Part shown: one piece after another, positions 9,201 to 17,929 of the stretch
How positions within the stretch are numbered: position 1 is the stretch's first letter
Layout: each line of letters opens with the position of its first letter
Assembly: GCA_934526015.1 (NCBI GenBank)
Contig: CAKSZY010000013.1
Coordinates: 1-64,000, forward strand
Source: an uncultured Dokdonella sp.
GTDB lineage: Bacteria; Pseudomonadota; Gammaproteobacteria; Xanthomonadales; Rhodanobacteraceae
DNA: 64,000 bases
Direction of reading: 5' to 3'
The notes under the pieces: model-generated
Told to the model about the DNA's origin: nothing
Seen by the model: only the letters and a program-made list of their open reading frames with translations
The model's database searches: none
Made by a program: the position numbers and the translations under genes

Positions 9201-9932
9201 GTGGCCCGTCGCTGGAAATCGCCGTCGTGGTTCGCATGGGTGCTGCTTGCGGCCGGACTCGCCTCGTTCATCTTCCTCGGCTTCTGGCAGCTCGAGCGCG
9301 CGCGCGAGAAGGAAGACCTGCTCGCCGCCTTCGTGAGCGAAGCCGCGCAGACGCCGCAGACGCTGGCCGAGGCGCGGCGCATGCGCGACGCCGCCGGCTA
9401 TCCGCACGTCCGCGTGCGGGGGCGCTACGACGCTGCGCATGCCTACCTGCTCGACGACCAGGTGCGCGACGGTCGCCAGGGCCTGTTTGCCTTTGCCGTG
9501 TTCGCGCCGGAGGAAGGCGGCCCGCTGCTGCTGGTCAATCGCGGTTTCCGCGTGCGTGCGCACGACGGCAAGCCGCCGTCGCTGCCGCCGCTGGAGACCG
9601 GCGGGATCGAACTGGCCGGCCTGTATGCGCCGCCGCCCGGCAGCGGCCTGCGCCTTGGCGGCAATGCCCTGCCGCGGCAGACGCAATGGCCGAAGTCGAC
9701 GATCTACATCGACACCGCGGAAATCGCCGCCGACCTCGGTCGTGCGGTCGATCCGCATGTGCTGCTGCTCGATGCCGATCCGGCGTCGGGATTCATGCGC
9801 GACTGGACTCCGCAGATCCTGCCGCCGGAGCGACATGACGGCTATGCGCTGCAGTGGTTTTCCTTCGCCCTCGCGGCGATCTTCCTTTTCATCGCGCTGC
9901 ACTGGCGGCGCGTGCAACCCGGGTCCGATTGA
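9201..9932 (+). CDS. SURF1 family cytochrome oxidase biogenesis protein
   Basis: SURF1 proteins help insert heme a into subunit I. The 243-residue product has the family layout: an N-terminal helix (WFAWVLLAAGLASFIFLGFWQLERA), a periplasmic domain containing RVRGRYD and the LLVNRGF motif, and a C-terminal helix ending AIFLFIALHWRR. I chose the GTG at 9201 because it places the first helix correctly and the codons before it look like untranslated sequence. The TGA stop overlaps the next ATG, suggesting translational coupling. Confidence 0.93.
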   Translation: MARRWKSPSWFAWVLLAAGLASFIFLGFWQLERAREKEDLLAAFVSEAAQTPQTLAEARRMRDAAGYPHVRVRGRYDAAHAYLLDDQVRDGRQGLFAFAVFAPEEGGPLLLVNRGFRVRAHDGKPPSLPPLETGGIELAGLYAPPPGSGLRLGGNALPRQTQWPKSTIYIDTAEIAADLGRAVDPHVLLLDADPASGFMRDWTPQILPPERHDGYALQWFSFALAAIFLFIALHWRRVQPGSD

Positions 9933-10480
9933 TGCAACCGCGCAACCGCAAACGTCTCCAGCTGATCCTCGTCGCCTCGTGCTTCTTCGTGCCGATGCTC
10001 GTCGCCGGCGTGCTCGTCGCCAGCGGCTGGGTGCCCGGCGCACGCAGCCACGGCGAAGGCATCGTGCCGCAACGCAGCTTCGACGGCATCGCCGTCGAAC
10101 TCGCCGACGGCACCCCGCTGAACTGGAAAGACCCCGACTGGCGCTGGATGGCCGTCGCCGTGCCGGGGCGGACCTGCGCCGAAGCCTGCCAGCGCCAGCT
10201 CGATTTCGTGCATCGCGCACACGTTTCGCTGAACCAGAATGCGATGCGCCTGCGCCTGCTCTACGTCGGCGAGCCGCCGGCCGGCGAGGCGGCGGCCACC
10301 CTGATGCAGCCGTGGTTGCTCGGCCGCGATGTCGGCGGGCGACTCGCCGAGTGGGCGCCGGCGGTCGACGACGGCCTCGCGGTCGTCCTCGTCAAGCCCG
10401 ACGGCACCGCATTGACCGTCTACCGCAACGGTTTCGACCCGAGCGGCCTGCGCAAGGACCTCGCCAAGGTGACCAAATGA
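9932..10480 (+). CDS. SCO-like thioredoxin-fold protein in the cox cluster
   Basis: A 182-residue membrane-anchored protein: one N-terminal helix (about residues 10-32), then a periplasmic domain. Cys82 and Cys86 (GRTCAEACQRQL) form a C-x3-C pair like that of the copper chaperone Sco1/SenC, and VLVKPDGTALTVYR resembles the SCO strand VIDPDG. The conserved distal His of SCO proteins is not obvious, and the region between is short. It overlaps SURF1 by one base upstream and ctaA by an ATGA downstream, so it is made with oxidase assembly factors. A thiol-disulfide or copper role for CuA is inference. Such proteins are usually labelled hypothetical in related genomes. Confidence 0.8.
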   Translation: MQPRNRKRLQLILVASCFFVPMLVAGVLVASGWVPGARSHGEGIVPQRSFDGIAVELADGTPLNWKDPDWRWMAVAVPGRTCAEACQRQLDFVHRAHVSLNQNAMRLRLLYVGEPPAGEAAATLMQPWLLGRDVGGRLAEWAPAVDDGLAVVLVKPDGTALTVYRNGFDPSGLRKDLAKVTK

Positions 10481-11619
10481 TTCCTTCGCCGTCGCCGTGG
10501 CCGGCACGACTGGCCTGTCTCGCCGCTGCGCTTGCGCTGTGCGTCAGCGTGTTCGGCGCCTTCGTGCGCCTTTCGCACGCGGGGCTTTCCTGCCCGGATT
10601 GGCCGACCTGCTACGGCCAGGCCACCTGGCCCGGCCACGAAGGGGAAGTCGCCGCCGCCAACGCGAGCTTCGAGCGGCCGGTCGAGTCGCACAAGACCTG
10701 GCGCGAGCAGGGCCATCGCATGGTCGCCGGCACGCTCGGCCTGCTGATCCTCGCGGTCGCCATGGCCAGCGCCTGGCGCAGGCCGCGCGTGCTCGCCCTG
10801 GTGGCGATCGCGGCGGTCGCCGCCGCCGCCGGCGTGATCGCCTGGATGCGCGGCGAGGTGTTCGCCTCGGCGGCGTTGTCGGCCATCGCCCTGTCGGCAC
10901 CGCTGCTCGGAGCCATCCTGCTCGATCGTCCGGCGGCGTGGCGGATCGGTGTCGCCGTGTTCGCGGTGGTCATCCTGCAGGCCATGCTCGGCATGTGGAC
11001 GGTGACCTGGTTGCTGAAGCCGGTCGTCGTCATGGGCCACCTGCTCGGCGGACTGACCACGTTCGGCCTGCTCGCGTACGTTGCCCTGCGCTGGTCCGGT
11101 GTCGGTGCGGACGATGCCGGCAGGGCGCCGCTGCGTCCGTGGATCGTGCTCGCCCTCGTCGTGCTCGGCCTGCAGATCGCGCTCGGCGGATGGACCAGCG
11201 CGAACTATGCCGCGCTCGCCTGCGGCAACACCTTCCCGACCTGCCTCGGCCAGTGGTGGCCGGCCACCGATTTCCGCGAAGGCTTCGTGCTCTGGCGCGG
11301 CATCGGCGTCGATTACGAAGGCGGCGTGCTCGACGGTCCGGCGCGCGCGGCGATCCAGCTCGCCCACCGCATCGGCGCGCTGCTGACCTTCCTCTACGTC
11401 GGCTGGCTGAGCGGCCGCCTCGTGCGTGCCGGCCTGCGCGGCATCGGTCGCGTGCTCGGCGCCCTGCTGCTCGTGCAGGTCGCGCTCGGCATCGCCAACG
11501 TTGTGCTGTGGCTGCCGCTGGCGGTTGCCACCGCGCATGTCCTCGTCGCCCTGCTGCTGCTGTTCGTGCTGATCCTCGCCCTGGCGCGCACGCAGCCGCG
11601 CGTGACGGTCGTGACTTGA
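10477..11619 (+). CDS. ctaA: Heme A synthase (CtaA/COX15)
   Basis: Converts heme O to heme A by oxidising the C8 methyl group. The 380-residue protein has eight membrane helices in two pseudo-symmetric halves. Each half carries the family Cys pair, in [12 protein letters not shown] and [15 protein letters not shown]. Conserved heme-ligand histidines are visible, for example [23 protein letters not shown] and AHVLVAL. The ATG overlaps the previous TGA (10477-10480). ctaB follows after a 49-base gap, giving the two successive heme-modifying steps side by side. Confidence 0.95.
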   Translation: MIPSPSPWPARLACLAAALALCVSVFGAFVRLSHAGLSCPDWPTCYGQATWPGHEGEVAAANASFERPVESHKTWREQGHRMVAGTLGLLILAVAMASAWRRPRVLALVAIAAVAAAAGVIAWMRGEVFASAALSAIALSAPLLGAILLDRPAAWRIGVAVFAVVILQAMLGMWTVTWLLKPVVVMGHLLGGLTTFGLLAYVALRWSGVGADDAGRAPLRPWIVLALVVLGLQIALGGWTSANYAALACGNTFPTCLGQWWPATDFREGFVLWRGIGVDYEGGVLDGPARAAIQLAHRIGALLTFLYVGWLSGRLVRAGLRGIGRVLGALLLVQVALGIANVVLWLPLAVATAHVLVALLLLFVLILALARTQPRVTVVT

Positions 11620-11668
11620 CCGGCGCGATGGGGCAGCCAACACTCCACGCCCTTGCAGCGGCACGTCC

Positions 11669-12580
11669 ATGACTTCCCTCGCCAGCCAGTACCTCGAACT
11701 GACCAAGCCGCGCGTGGTCGCCCTGATCGTGTTCACCGCGATCATCGGCATGTTCCTTGCCGTGCCGGGCTGGCCGCCGTTGCGGCAGTCGGTGTTCGGA
11801 TTCATCGGCATCTGGCTGGCCGCGGCCTCGGCGGCGGCGATCAACCACCTGATCGACCAGCGCATCGACCGCCTGATGGCGCGCACCTCGCACCGGCCGC
11901 TGCCGACCGGCAGCCTCACGCCGACCCAGGTGCTGACCTTCGCGATCGCGCTCGGAACGCTGTCGATGGCGATCCTGATCGCGCTGGTCAATCCGCTGAC
12001 CGCCGTGCTGACCTTCGCTTCGCTGATCGGCTACGCGATCATCTACACCGCCTTCCTCAAGCGCGCGACGCCGCAGAACATCGTCATCGGCGGCGCCGCC
12101 GGGGCCGCGCCGCCGCTGCTCGGCTGGGTCGCGGTCACCGGCGAGGTGCATCCCTACGCCCTGCTGCTGTTCCTCATCATCTTCGTATGGACGCCGCCGC
12201 ACTTCTGGGCGCTGGCGATCTTCCGCCGCGACGACTATTCGCGCGCGCAGGTGCCGATGCTGCCGGTGACGCATGGGGTGACCTACACGCGCTGGCACGT
12301 GCTGGCGTACACGATCCTGCTCGTCATCGTCACCGTGTTGCCGTACCTGACCGGCATGAGCGGCCTGTTCTACCTCGGCGGCGCGCTCGTGCTCGGCGCC
12401 GGTTTCCTCTGGTACGCCGTGCGCCTGCTCAACCCGCCCGACGACTGGTTCGCCATGAAGGTGTTCAACTACTCGATCGTCTACCTGATGGCCTTGTTCG
12501 CCTTCCTGCTGGCCGACCACTACCTGATGCCGCAGGCCTTCGCGCCGGTGCCGGCGATCCGTTTCGATCCGGTCGGCTGA
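11669..12580 (+). CDS. ctaB: Protoheme IX farnesyltransferase (heme O synthase)
   Basis: Transfers a farnesyl group to protoheme IX, giving heme O, the substrate of CtaA. The 303-residue UbiA-superfamily membrane protein carries the first prenyl-diphosphate binding motif as [15 protein letters not shown], and the second Asp-rich region as [33 protein letters not shown] is the characteristic middle segment. It closes the oxidase biogenesis block; a hairpin-rich gap separates it from the convergent transporter gene. Confidence 0.96.
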   Translation: MTSLASQYLELTKPRVVALIVFTAIIGMFLAVPGWPPLRQSVFGFIGIWLAAASAAAINHLIDQRIDRLMARTSHRPLPTGSLTPTQVLTFAIALGTLSMAILIALVNPLTAVLTFASLIGYAIIYTAFLKRATPQNIVIGGAAGAAPPLLGWVAVTGEVHPYALLLFLIIFVWTPPHFWALAIFRRDDYSRAQVPMLPVTHGVTYTRWHVLAYTILLVIVTVLPYLTGMSGLFYLGGALVLGAGFLWYAVRLLNPPDDWFAMKVFNYSIVYLMALFAFLLADHYLMPQAFAPVPAIRFDPVG

Positions 12581-12643
12581 CGGAACGGCAGCGGAGCGGG
12601 CTCCGCTCCACAAAAAGCCGTGAATCGTGCGTGCTTTTGCAGA

Positions 12644-12659
12644 GCCGGGCTTGCCCGGC
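12644..12659. terminator. Candidate bidirectional hairpin between ctaB and the transporter
   Basis: GCCGGGC and GCCCGGC form a perfect 7-bp stem with a TT loop, in the gap between two convergent genes. A second short inverted repeat (GGAGCGG/CCGCTCC region) lies at about 12593-12609. Neither has a clean T tract, so intrinsic termination is only probable. Confidence 0.45.
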
Positions 12660-12676
12660 CGAAGCCTCTGGATCCG

Positions 12677-13645
12677 TCACCGATCGATCGGTTCCGCGTG
12701 CGACCAGTGCTGTGCAAGCACCGCGCAGGCGACCAGCTGCAGCGGATGGAACAGCATGATCGGCAGCAGGATCACGCCGATCACCGGATCGCCGGCGAAC
12801 AGCACGCCGGCGATCGGCACGCCGCTGGCCAAGCTCTTCTTCGAGCCGCAGAACACCAGCGCGATGGTGTCGGCACGGTCGAAGCCGCACACGCGGCCGG
12901 CGAAGCGCGTCGCCAGCAGCACGATCGCCAGCAGCGCGATCGCCAGCGCGCCGACCGCGACCAGCGAGGCCGGCGGCACGCGCTGCCAGAGTCCTTCGAC
13001 CACCGAGGCACTGAAGGCGACATAGACCACCAGCAGCACGGTGCCGCGATCGGTGATCGACAGCAGGCGTCGCCGGCGTTCGACGAAACCGGCCAGCCAC
13101 GGCCGCAGCGCATGGCCGAGCAAGAACGGCGCGAACAGCAGCAGGGCGATCTTGCCGATCGCTTCCAGCGGCGAGGCCGGGCCGCCGTGGGTGGCCACCA
13201 TCAGCGAGACCAGCAGCGGCGTCAGGAACACGCCGAGCAGGTTCGACAGCGAGGCACTGCACACCGCCGCAGCGACGTTGCCGTGCGCGATCGAGGTGAA
13301 GGCGATCGACGACTGCACGGTCGAGGGCAGGGCGCACAGGAACAGCACGCCGATTACGAGCTCCGGCGTCAGCCACGGCCGCGCCAGCGGCAACAGGGCA
13401 AAGCCGAGCAGCGGAAACAGCACGAAGGTGCAGGCCAGCACGGTCAGGTGCAGGCGCCAGTGCGCCATCCCGGCAACGATCGCCTCGCGCGGCAGGCGCG
13501 CCCCGTAGAGGAAGAACAGCAGGGCGATGCCGGCATTCGTGACCAGCCCGGCCACCACCGCCGCGTCGCCACGCACCGGCAGCAGGCTGGCCAGCACGAC
13601 CGAGGCGACAAGGGCGAACAGGTAGGGGTCGATCAGCTTGCGCAA
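12677..13645 (-). CDS. Bile acid:sodium symporter family (SLC10A7-like) transporter
   Basis: A membrane transporter of about 322 residues with around ten hydrophobic segments. It opens with LRKLIDPYLFALVASVVLASLLP and contains LYGARLPREAI, CALPSTVQSSIAFTSIA and FCGSKKSLASGVPIA. These are hallmarks of the YocS/SLC10A7 branch of the bile acid:sodium symporter superfamily; the crossover motif around CGSKKSL is well conserved. The substrate cannot be read from the sequence. No ATG precedes the first helix at a sensible place, so the TTG at 13645 is my best start; this is uncertain. It is convergent with ctaB. Confidence 0.82.
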   Translation of the reverse strand: MRKLIDPYLFALVASVVLASLLPVRGDAAVVAGLVTNAGIALLFFLYGARLPREAIVAGMAHWRLHLTVLACTFVLFPLLGFALLPLARPWLTPELVIGVLFLCALPSTVQSSIAFTSIAHGNVAAAVCSASLSNLLGVFLTPLLVSLMVATHGGPASPLEAIGKIALLLFAPFLLGHALRPWLAGFVERRRRLLSITDRGTVLLVVYVAFSASVVEGLWQRVPPASLVAVGALAIALLAIVLLATRFAGRVCGFDRADTIALVFCGSKKSLASGVPIAGVLFAGDPVIGVILLPIMLFHPLQLVACAVLAQHWSHAEPIDR

Positions 13646-13675
13646 ACGGGGGTCCGGCCGGCCGAGACTCCGCTC

Positions 13676-13730
13676 GCATTCCCTTCTTCTTCCGGGAGAA
13701 GGTGGCCCGGAGGGCCGGGTGAGGATTCGA
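13676..13730. repeat. Hairpin-forming intergenic repeat, Xanthomonadales type
   Basis: Two adjacent small hairpins, CTTCTTCCGGGAGAAG and GGCCCGGAGGGCC, followed by GGGTGAGGATT. Sequences of this form (a CTTCTCCC hairpin, then GGTGGCCCGAAGGGCC) recur in intergenic DNA of this order as I remember it, so this is probably a copy of a dispersed repeat. Only this copy was noticed in the window. It lies in the 142-base gap between the transporter and the methylase. Confidence 0.45.
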
Positions 13731-13787
13731 AGCTTGGCAGTGCGCGCATGGCGGATTGCGGGCCATGCTGGTGTGGGGCACAGCCGG

Positions 13788-14618
13788 TTAGCGTGAACCT
13801 CCGCGCGGTCGGAATGGTGTCCCGGCCGCATTGAGCAAGGTTCTCACCCGACCGATCGAGTACGACGTCTGTTCCGACAGTTCACGGATGGAGCGCCCCT
13901 CCTCGTATTGCTCGCGGAGTGCCTTGCCGATGCCCTCCGTCTCGTCTTCGTCGAGGCGCGCATACTGCGAGATCAACGGAAGTTGCATCGGACCGCCCGC
14001 ATAGCCCTTGTGCTGTTTGCCGCGCGGTTGTATCTCGGGTGCCGACTCGGCTCCCCAAGCCGTCCAGCCAGCGAGTGGATGGCGTGCAAAAAGTTCGAGA
14101 CGGGGGCCGGGAGAGCAGCGCTCGATCAATCCATACTGCTCGTCCGGTTTGCGTGAGTGCTCTCGTTTGCGTGTCTCGATCATGTTGACCTGGCTGCGTG
14201 CCGGGGCCAGTGTGCGCAGCGAACCACGCACACCAAACAGCAGCAGCTCCGTGACATTGCGGAAGTAGAAACCGACACCGCGCCCGTCCGGTCCGCCATC
14301 CTTTCGTCGTTTCGCCCAGACGATGTTGGAGACGTAGCGGAATCCCCAGGCTTCCATGACCTTGAGGCCATCCGGCAGCAAGGCATTGGGAACCCACAGG
14401 TACAGGTGGCCGTTCTTCGCGGCAACGTTCTTCACGGGCATCGCGCAGATGGCAGCGAGGTCCATCGTCGAGTAGCGATCCAGACGCCGGTGCTCCGGTG
14501 CGACTTTTCCCGTGCGATTGGTGAATCGCCACGGCGGATCGGCAAGAATGGTTGCCCACCCCCCTTCGGTCGCGGGCAACGGAACGCTGTGGTCCTGTTC
14601 GACGAGCGGGCGTGCCAT
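13788..14618 (-). CDS. MT-A70 family DNA N6-adenine methyltransferase with C-terminal HTH
   Basis: A 276-residue protein. The catalytic motif DPPW is at residues 27-30 (ILADPPWRF), and VWAKRRKDG...GVGFYFRNVTELLLFGVRG is the MT-A70 fold typical of phage and restriction-linked m6A methylases. Residues from about 226 to the end (ALREQYEEGRSIRELSEQT, then SIGRVRTLLNAAG) look like a small helix-turn-helix of the type found in stand-alone actinobacterial HTH proteins. A strong AGGAG lies six bases before the ATG. The endonuclease gene lies just upstream on the same strand, 135 bases away, so this is the protective partner of a type II system. The HTH could let it control its own promoter, like a fused C protein; this is inference. 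Composition is less G+C-rich than the flanks. Confidence 0.88.
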   Translation of the reverse strand: MARPLVEQDHSVPLPATEGGWATILADPPWRFTNRTGKVAPEHRRLDRYSTMDLAAICAMPVKNVAAKNGHLYLWVPNALLPDGLKVMEAWGFRYVSNIVWAKRRKDGGPDGRGVGFYFRNVTELLLFGVRGSLRTLAPARSQVNMIETRKREHSRKPDEQYGLIERCSPGPRLELFARHPLAGWTAWGAESAPEIQPRGKQHKGYAGGPMQLPLISQYARLDEDETEGIGKALREQYEEGRSIRELSEQTSYSIGRVRTLLNAAGTPFRPRGGSR

Positions 14619-14635
14619 CGTGCGCTCCTAAAAGT

Positions 14636-14664
14636 GGATCTTCGGATCGCACTATATTAGATCT
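14636..14664 (-). promoter_or_regulatory. Methylase promoter with overlapping RGATCY sites
   Basis: On the minus strand a TAATAT -10-like box (14659 to 14654) shares one base with AGATCT (14659-14664), and GGATCT lies at 14636-14641, between the -10 and the Shine-Dalgarno. Both hexamers fit RGATCY, the BstYI target; AGATCT is also the BglII target. No good -35 is seen. If the enzyme pair recognises this sequence, methylation state at the promoter could set methylase level. Confidence 0.5.
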
Positions 14665-14753
14665 TGCGGTAGTCGCCTAGCGGAATTTGGTTTGATGCGT
14701 TCGAGTTGACCCGAATCGCGAACCCATCATTTTGGGGGCGCGAGACGAGGTGC

Positions 14754-15392
14754 TCATCCTGCATCGCGACCGGTGCGTCGCGATGCTGACAGCCGTTCCG
14801 GCGGCACATCGTCAACGTACAGGCGCTCACTGATGCCGAAGACCAGCACTGGACAACCTCCGCCGCCCCCGCCTTCGATGCGCGGTAGGAGCTTGGACAT
14901 GTGCGTCGTGCTGTTGCCGTACGAAGACCCCTTTCCCAGTGCATTGAAAATGGTTTGAAGCGCGGAACACCGGGTCACGATGACGCCGACGCTGATGGCG
15001 CGCAGTTCGAAAAGCAGGCGGAAGTTGTTGAGGTCCCGGTCGAAGAAAGGGTCCTTGTTGTTCCACTCGATTTCCAGCGCCACTCGATTCTTGAAGCAGT
15101 CGACCTTGTGGGTAGGGGTTTCAGTGGTCGTGTCGTCGACACGAATCTGCGTGTCGAACTTCTTCTCGACCCATCCCCGCTGCGACAGACAACCATCGAT
15201 CCAACCCGAGATTTCGGACTTGGCCCCACCAGGTGCCATGACCTTGCTGCGAAACAATCGGAAGTCGCTGAGGATTGCCTGGATATCGGCGTACTCCTCG
15301 GGAAAGTCCGCCGCGAGGATGGCGGTGGCGTGCCGCCACTCGTGAACTTCGTAGTGGTCCAGGATGAATCGGGATAGCGAGGCGATGGGCAT
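14754..15392 (-). CDS. BglII/BstYI family type II restriction endonuclease
   Basis: A 212-residue protein. The catalytic block VDCFKNRVALEIEW places Asp98, Glu107 and Glu109 with the same spacing (9 and 11) as Asp84, Glu93 and Gln95 of BglII, the unusual D-ExQ version of the PD-(D/E)xK nuclease site. NNKDPFFDRDLNNF follows, as in the family. The glycine run and CPVLVFGISERLY near the C-terminus are also family features as I know it. It should cut unmethylated DNA at a GATC-containing hexamer, perhaps RGATCY; the exact target is inference. It is transcribed with the downstream methylase gene. G+C is visibly lower than in neighbouring genes, suggesting acquisition. Confidence 0.88.
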   Translation of the reverse strand: MPIASLSRFILDHYEVHEWRHATAILAADFPEEYADIQAILSDFRLFRSKVMAPGGAKSEISGWIDGCLSQRGWVEKKFDTQIRVDDTTTETPTHKVDCFKNRVALEIEWNNKDPFFDRDLNNFRLLFELRAISVGVIVTRCSALQTIFNALGKGSSYGNSTTHMSKLLPRIEGGGGGGCPVLVFGISERLYVDDVPPERLSASRRTGRDAG

Positions 15393-15553
15393 ATTGCGCG
15401 AATCCTACACGTCCGACCATGTTTCGGCGCAGCTAGCGATGCGAGCCTAGCCTCCGCACCGAATCGGCGGCATGCACACGGACTGCCCGGGGGTTCGGTT
15501 CTCCAGGTGTGCCACGCTTGGCGGCACCTTCGGTTCCTGCTGATAATCAACCC

Positions 15554-17170
15554 ATGAGCATGAGTTCGACATCCCTCGACGCGATCATCATCGGCGCCGG
15601 CCACAACGGCCTGGTCTGCGCGGCCTATCTGGCCAGGGCGGGGCTGAAGGTCTGCGTGCTGGAGCAGCGCGGCGTGGTCGGCGGCGCGGCGGTGACCGAG
15701 GAGTTCCATCCGGGTTTCCGCAATTCGGTCGCCGCGTACACGGTGTCGCTGTTGCAGCCGAAGGTGATCCGCGATCTCGACCTGGCGGCGCACGGCCTGC
15801 GCGTGGTCGAGCGCCGGCGCAACAACTTCCTGCCGCGGCCCGACGGGTCGTACCTGCTGACCGGCGGCGGGCAGACGCAGGCCGAGGTCGCGAAGTTCTC
15901 GAAGCGCGATGCCGAGCGCCTGCCCGAATACGAGCAGCGCCTCGATGCGATCGCCGATGTGCTGCGCGCGCTCGCGCTCGAGCCGCCGCCGAACGTCACC
16001 GACGGCGGCTGGTGGAAGGCGCTGCCGGAACTCGTGCGCGCGGGAAAGCTCGGCAAGCGCCTGCACGGGCTCGATCCGTCGCTGCGTCAGGAACTCCTCG
16101 ACCTGTTCACGATTTCGGCCGCCGAATACCTCGATCGCTGGTTCGAGAGCGAACCGATCCGTGCCGTGCTCGGCTTCGATGGCGTGGTCGGCAACTACGC
16201 CAGCCCGTACACGCCGGGCAGCGCCTACGTGCTGCTGCACCACGTGTTCGGCGAGGTCAACGGCGTCAAGGGCGCCTGGGGTCACGCGATCGGCGGCATG
16301 GGCGCGATCACCCAGGCAATGGCGAAAGCGGCGGTGGCCGCCGGCGCGGAAATCCGCACCGGTTGCGGTGTGCGCGAGGTGATCGTCGAACGTACCGGAT
16401 CAGAGCCGGGGCGCGCCGTCGGCGTCATCACCACGCAGAGTGACGTGCTGCGCGCGCGCGCCGTCGTCGCCAACGTCAATCCGAAACTGCTCTACGAACG
16501 ACTGCTCGCGCGCGAGGTCGTGCCGGCGCCGACGCGCGAGCGCATGGCGAACTGGCGCTGCGGTTCGGGCACGTTCCGCATGAACGTCGCCCTCGACCGC
16601 CTGCCGGACTTCAGTGCGCTGCCGGGCGACGGCGATCACCTGACTGCCGGCATCATCCTCGCGCCGAGCCTCGACTACATGGACAAGGCTTACCGGGATG
16701 CGGTCGCCAGCGGCTGGTCACGCGAGCCGATCGTCGAGATGCTGATCCCGTCGACGCTCGACGATTCGCTCGCGCCGCCCGGCCAGCACGTCGCCAGCCT
16801 GTTCTGCCAGCACGTCGCGCCGGTGCTGTCCGGCGGACGCTCGTGGGACGACCACCGCGACGAAGTCGCCGACCTCATGGTCGCCACGGTCGAGCGCTAC
16901 GCGCCGGGTTTCGCCGCCAGCGTCGTCGGCCGCCAGATCAAGAGCCCGCTCGACCTCGAACGCGACTTCGGCCTGATCGGCGGCGACATCTTCCACGGCG
17001 CCCTGAGCCTCAACCAGCTGTTCAGCGCGCGCCCGATGCTCGGCCAGGCCGGCTACCGCGGCGCGCTGCCGGGCCTTTATCTTTGCGGCGCCGGCACCCA
17101 TCCCGGCGGCGGCGTCACCGGCGCGCCGGGGCACAATGCCGCGCGCGTGCTGATCAAGGACCTCGGCTGA
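15554..17170 (+). CDS. CrtI/PYROXD2-like FAD-dependent oxidoreductase
   Basis: A 538-residue flavoprotein with a dinucleotide-binding N-terminus (AIIIGAGHNGLVCAAYLARAG) and the GG motif VVGGAAVTEEFHPGFRNS. The C-terminal FAD-contact region LYLCGAGTHPGGGVTGAPGHNAA is typical of the phytoene desaturase/PYROXD2 branch. No carotenoid genes are nearby, so a true carotenoid desaturase is unlikely; PYROXD2-like proteins are widespread and their substrate is not settled. The ATG at 15554 (or 15560) precedes the Rossmann strand directly. It is followed 35 bases later by a small TPR protein gene, with which it may be co-transcribed. Confidence 0.85.
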   Translation: MSMSSTSLDAIIIGAGHNGLVCAAYLARAGLKVCVLEQRGVVGGAAVTEEFHPGFRNSVAAYTVSLLQPKVIRDLDLAAHGLRVVERRRNNFLPRPDGSYLLTGGGQTQAEVAKFSKRDAERLPEYEQRLDAIADVLRALALEPPPNVTDGGWWKALPELVRAGKLGKRLHGLDPSLRQELLDLFTISAAEYLDRWFESEPIRAVLGFDGVVGNYASPYTPGSAYVLLHHVFGEVNGVKGAWGHAIGGMGAITQAMAKAAVAAGAEIRTGCGVREVIVERTGSEPGRAVGVITTQSDVLRARAVVANVNPKLLYERLLAREVVPAPTRERMANWRCGSGTFRMNVALDRLPDFSALPGDGDHLTAGIILAPSLDYMDKAYRDAVASGWSREPIVEMLIPSTLDDSLAPPGQHVASLFCQHVAPVLSGGRSWDDHRDEVADLMVATVERYAPGFAASVVGRQIKSPLDLERDFGLIGGDIFHGALSLNQLFSARPMLGQAGYRGALPGLYLCGAGTHPGGGVTGAPGHNAARVLIKDLG

Positions 17171-17205
17171 TCCGGGTCTGTTTTCCAACCTCCAAGGAGC
17201 ATTCC

Positions 17206-17730
17206 ATGAAGAAGTCCTGGCTCGCCGCAAGCGGCGCGCTCGTGTTCGCGTTCGGCGTCGGTACCGGCATGGCGGCGAAGAAGACGCTCGACGCCAGCGC
17301 CTATGCAGGCATGGAGAAGCAGGCGGCCGGCAAGGCGTTGCTGACCGAAGCGCTTGCGCAGGCCGGCAAGGGCAGTTGGGAGCGCATCGGGGTCGGGCGC
17401 GTGTACCTGCTTGCCGGCATGAAGGACGAAGCGAAGGCGATCTTCGACGGCGTGCTCGCGAACGATCCCGATGCCAGCGACGTGCTGCGCATCGCCCGCG
17501 CGTACCGCGAAGCCGGTGACTGGCAGAGCGCGAAGCCGCTGTTCGACCGTTTCGTCGCCGAGAATCCGAAAGAGAAGAATGACATCGCCGAGATCGGTGC
17601 CTACACGATGCTCGCCGGCGACCGCGCCGGTGCCGAGGCGTTGTTCGCGAAATCGTTCGCGCTCGGCGAGGAGTTCTGGGCGACGCTGGCGGCAGGCGCG
17701 GGCTATCTCGGGATTGCGCCGCAGGATTGA
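17206..17730 (+). CDS. Exported TPR-like protein
   Basis: A 174-residue protein with a clear signal peptide (MKKSWLAASGALVFAFGVGTGMA). The mature part is made of helical tetratricopeptide-like repeats, for example GVGRVYLLAGMKDEAKAIFDGVLANDP and VLRIARAYREAGDWQSAKPLF. AAGGAG lies nine bases before the ATG. It probably acts as a periplasmic scaffold; no specific function can be assigned. It follows the flavoprotein gene closely on the same strand. Confidence 0.75.
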   Translation: MKKSWLAASGALVFAFGVGTGMAAKKTLDASAYAGMEKQAAGKALLTEALAQAGKGSWERIGVGRVYLLAGMKDEAKAIFDGVLANDPDASDVLRIARAYREAGDWQSAKPLFDRFVAENPKEKNDIAEIGAYTMLAGDRAGAEALFAKSFALGEEFWATLAAGAGYLGIAPQD

Positions 17731-17929
17731 ACGCGGGCCAACCCCTTCAGGGGACGAACGACGCGTAGCGCGGTTGCCGGGCGCCGGACACGAGATTGAG
17801 CTCATCCGGCGCGTCGTGGCATCCGATCGTGCAAGCCAGGGGGAAACGGATCGAGCCTGATGTCGCCGACTGCGCGCGCACGGGCCGGGGCGAACCGTGT
17901 CGGTGTGCTGGCCGCTGGCTGTGCCCACC

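Noticed and set aside
12677..13831. Longer N-terminus for the SLC10A7-like transporter up to 13831
   Set aside because: The extra 62 codons encode Arg- and Pro-rich sequence across an intergenic hairpin repeat, not a membrane protein N-terminus.
15554..17170. Phytoene desaturase of a carotenoid pathway
   Set aside because: No crtB, crtE or other carotenoid genes are nearby, and the sequence fits the PYROXD2-like branch better.
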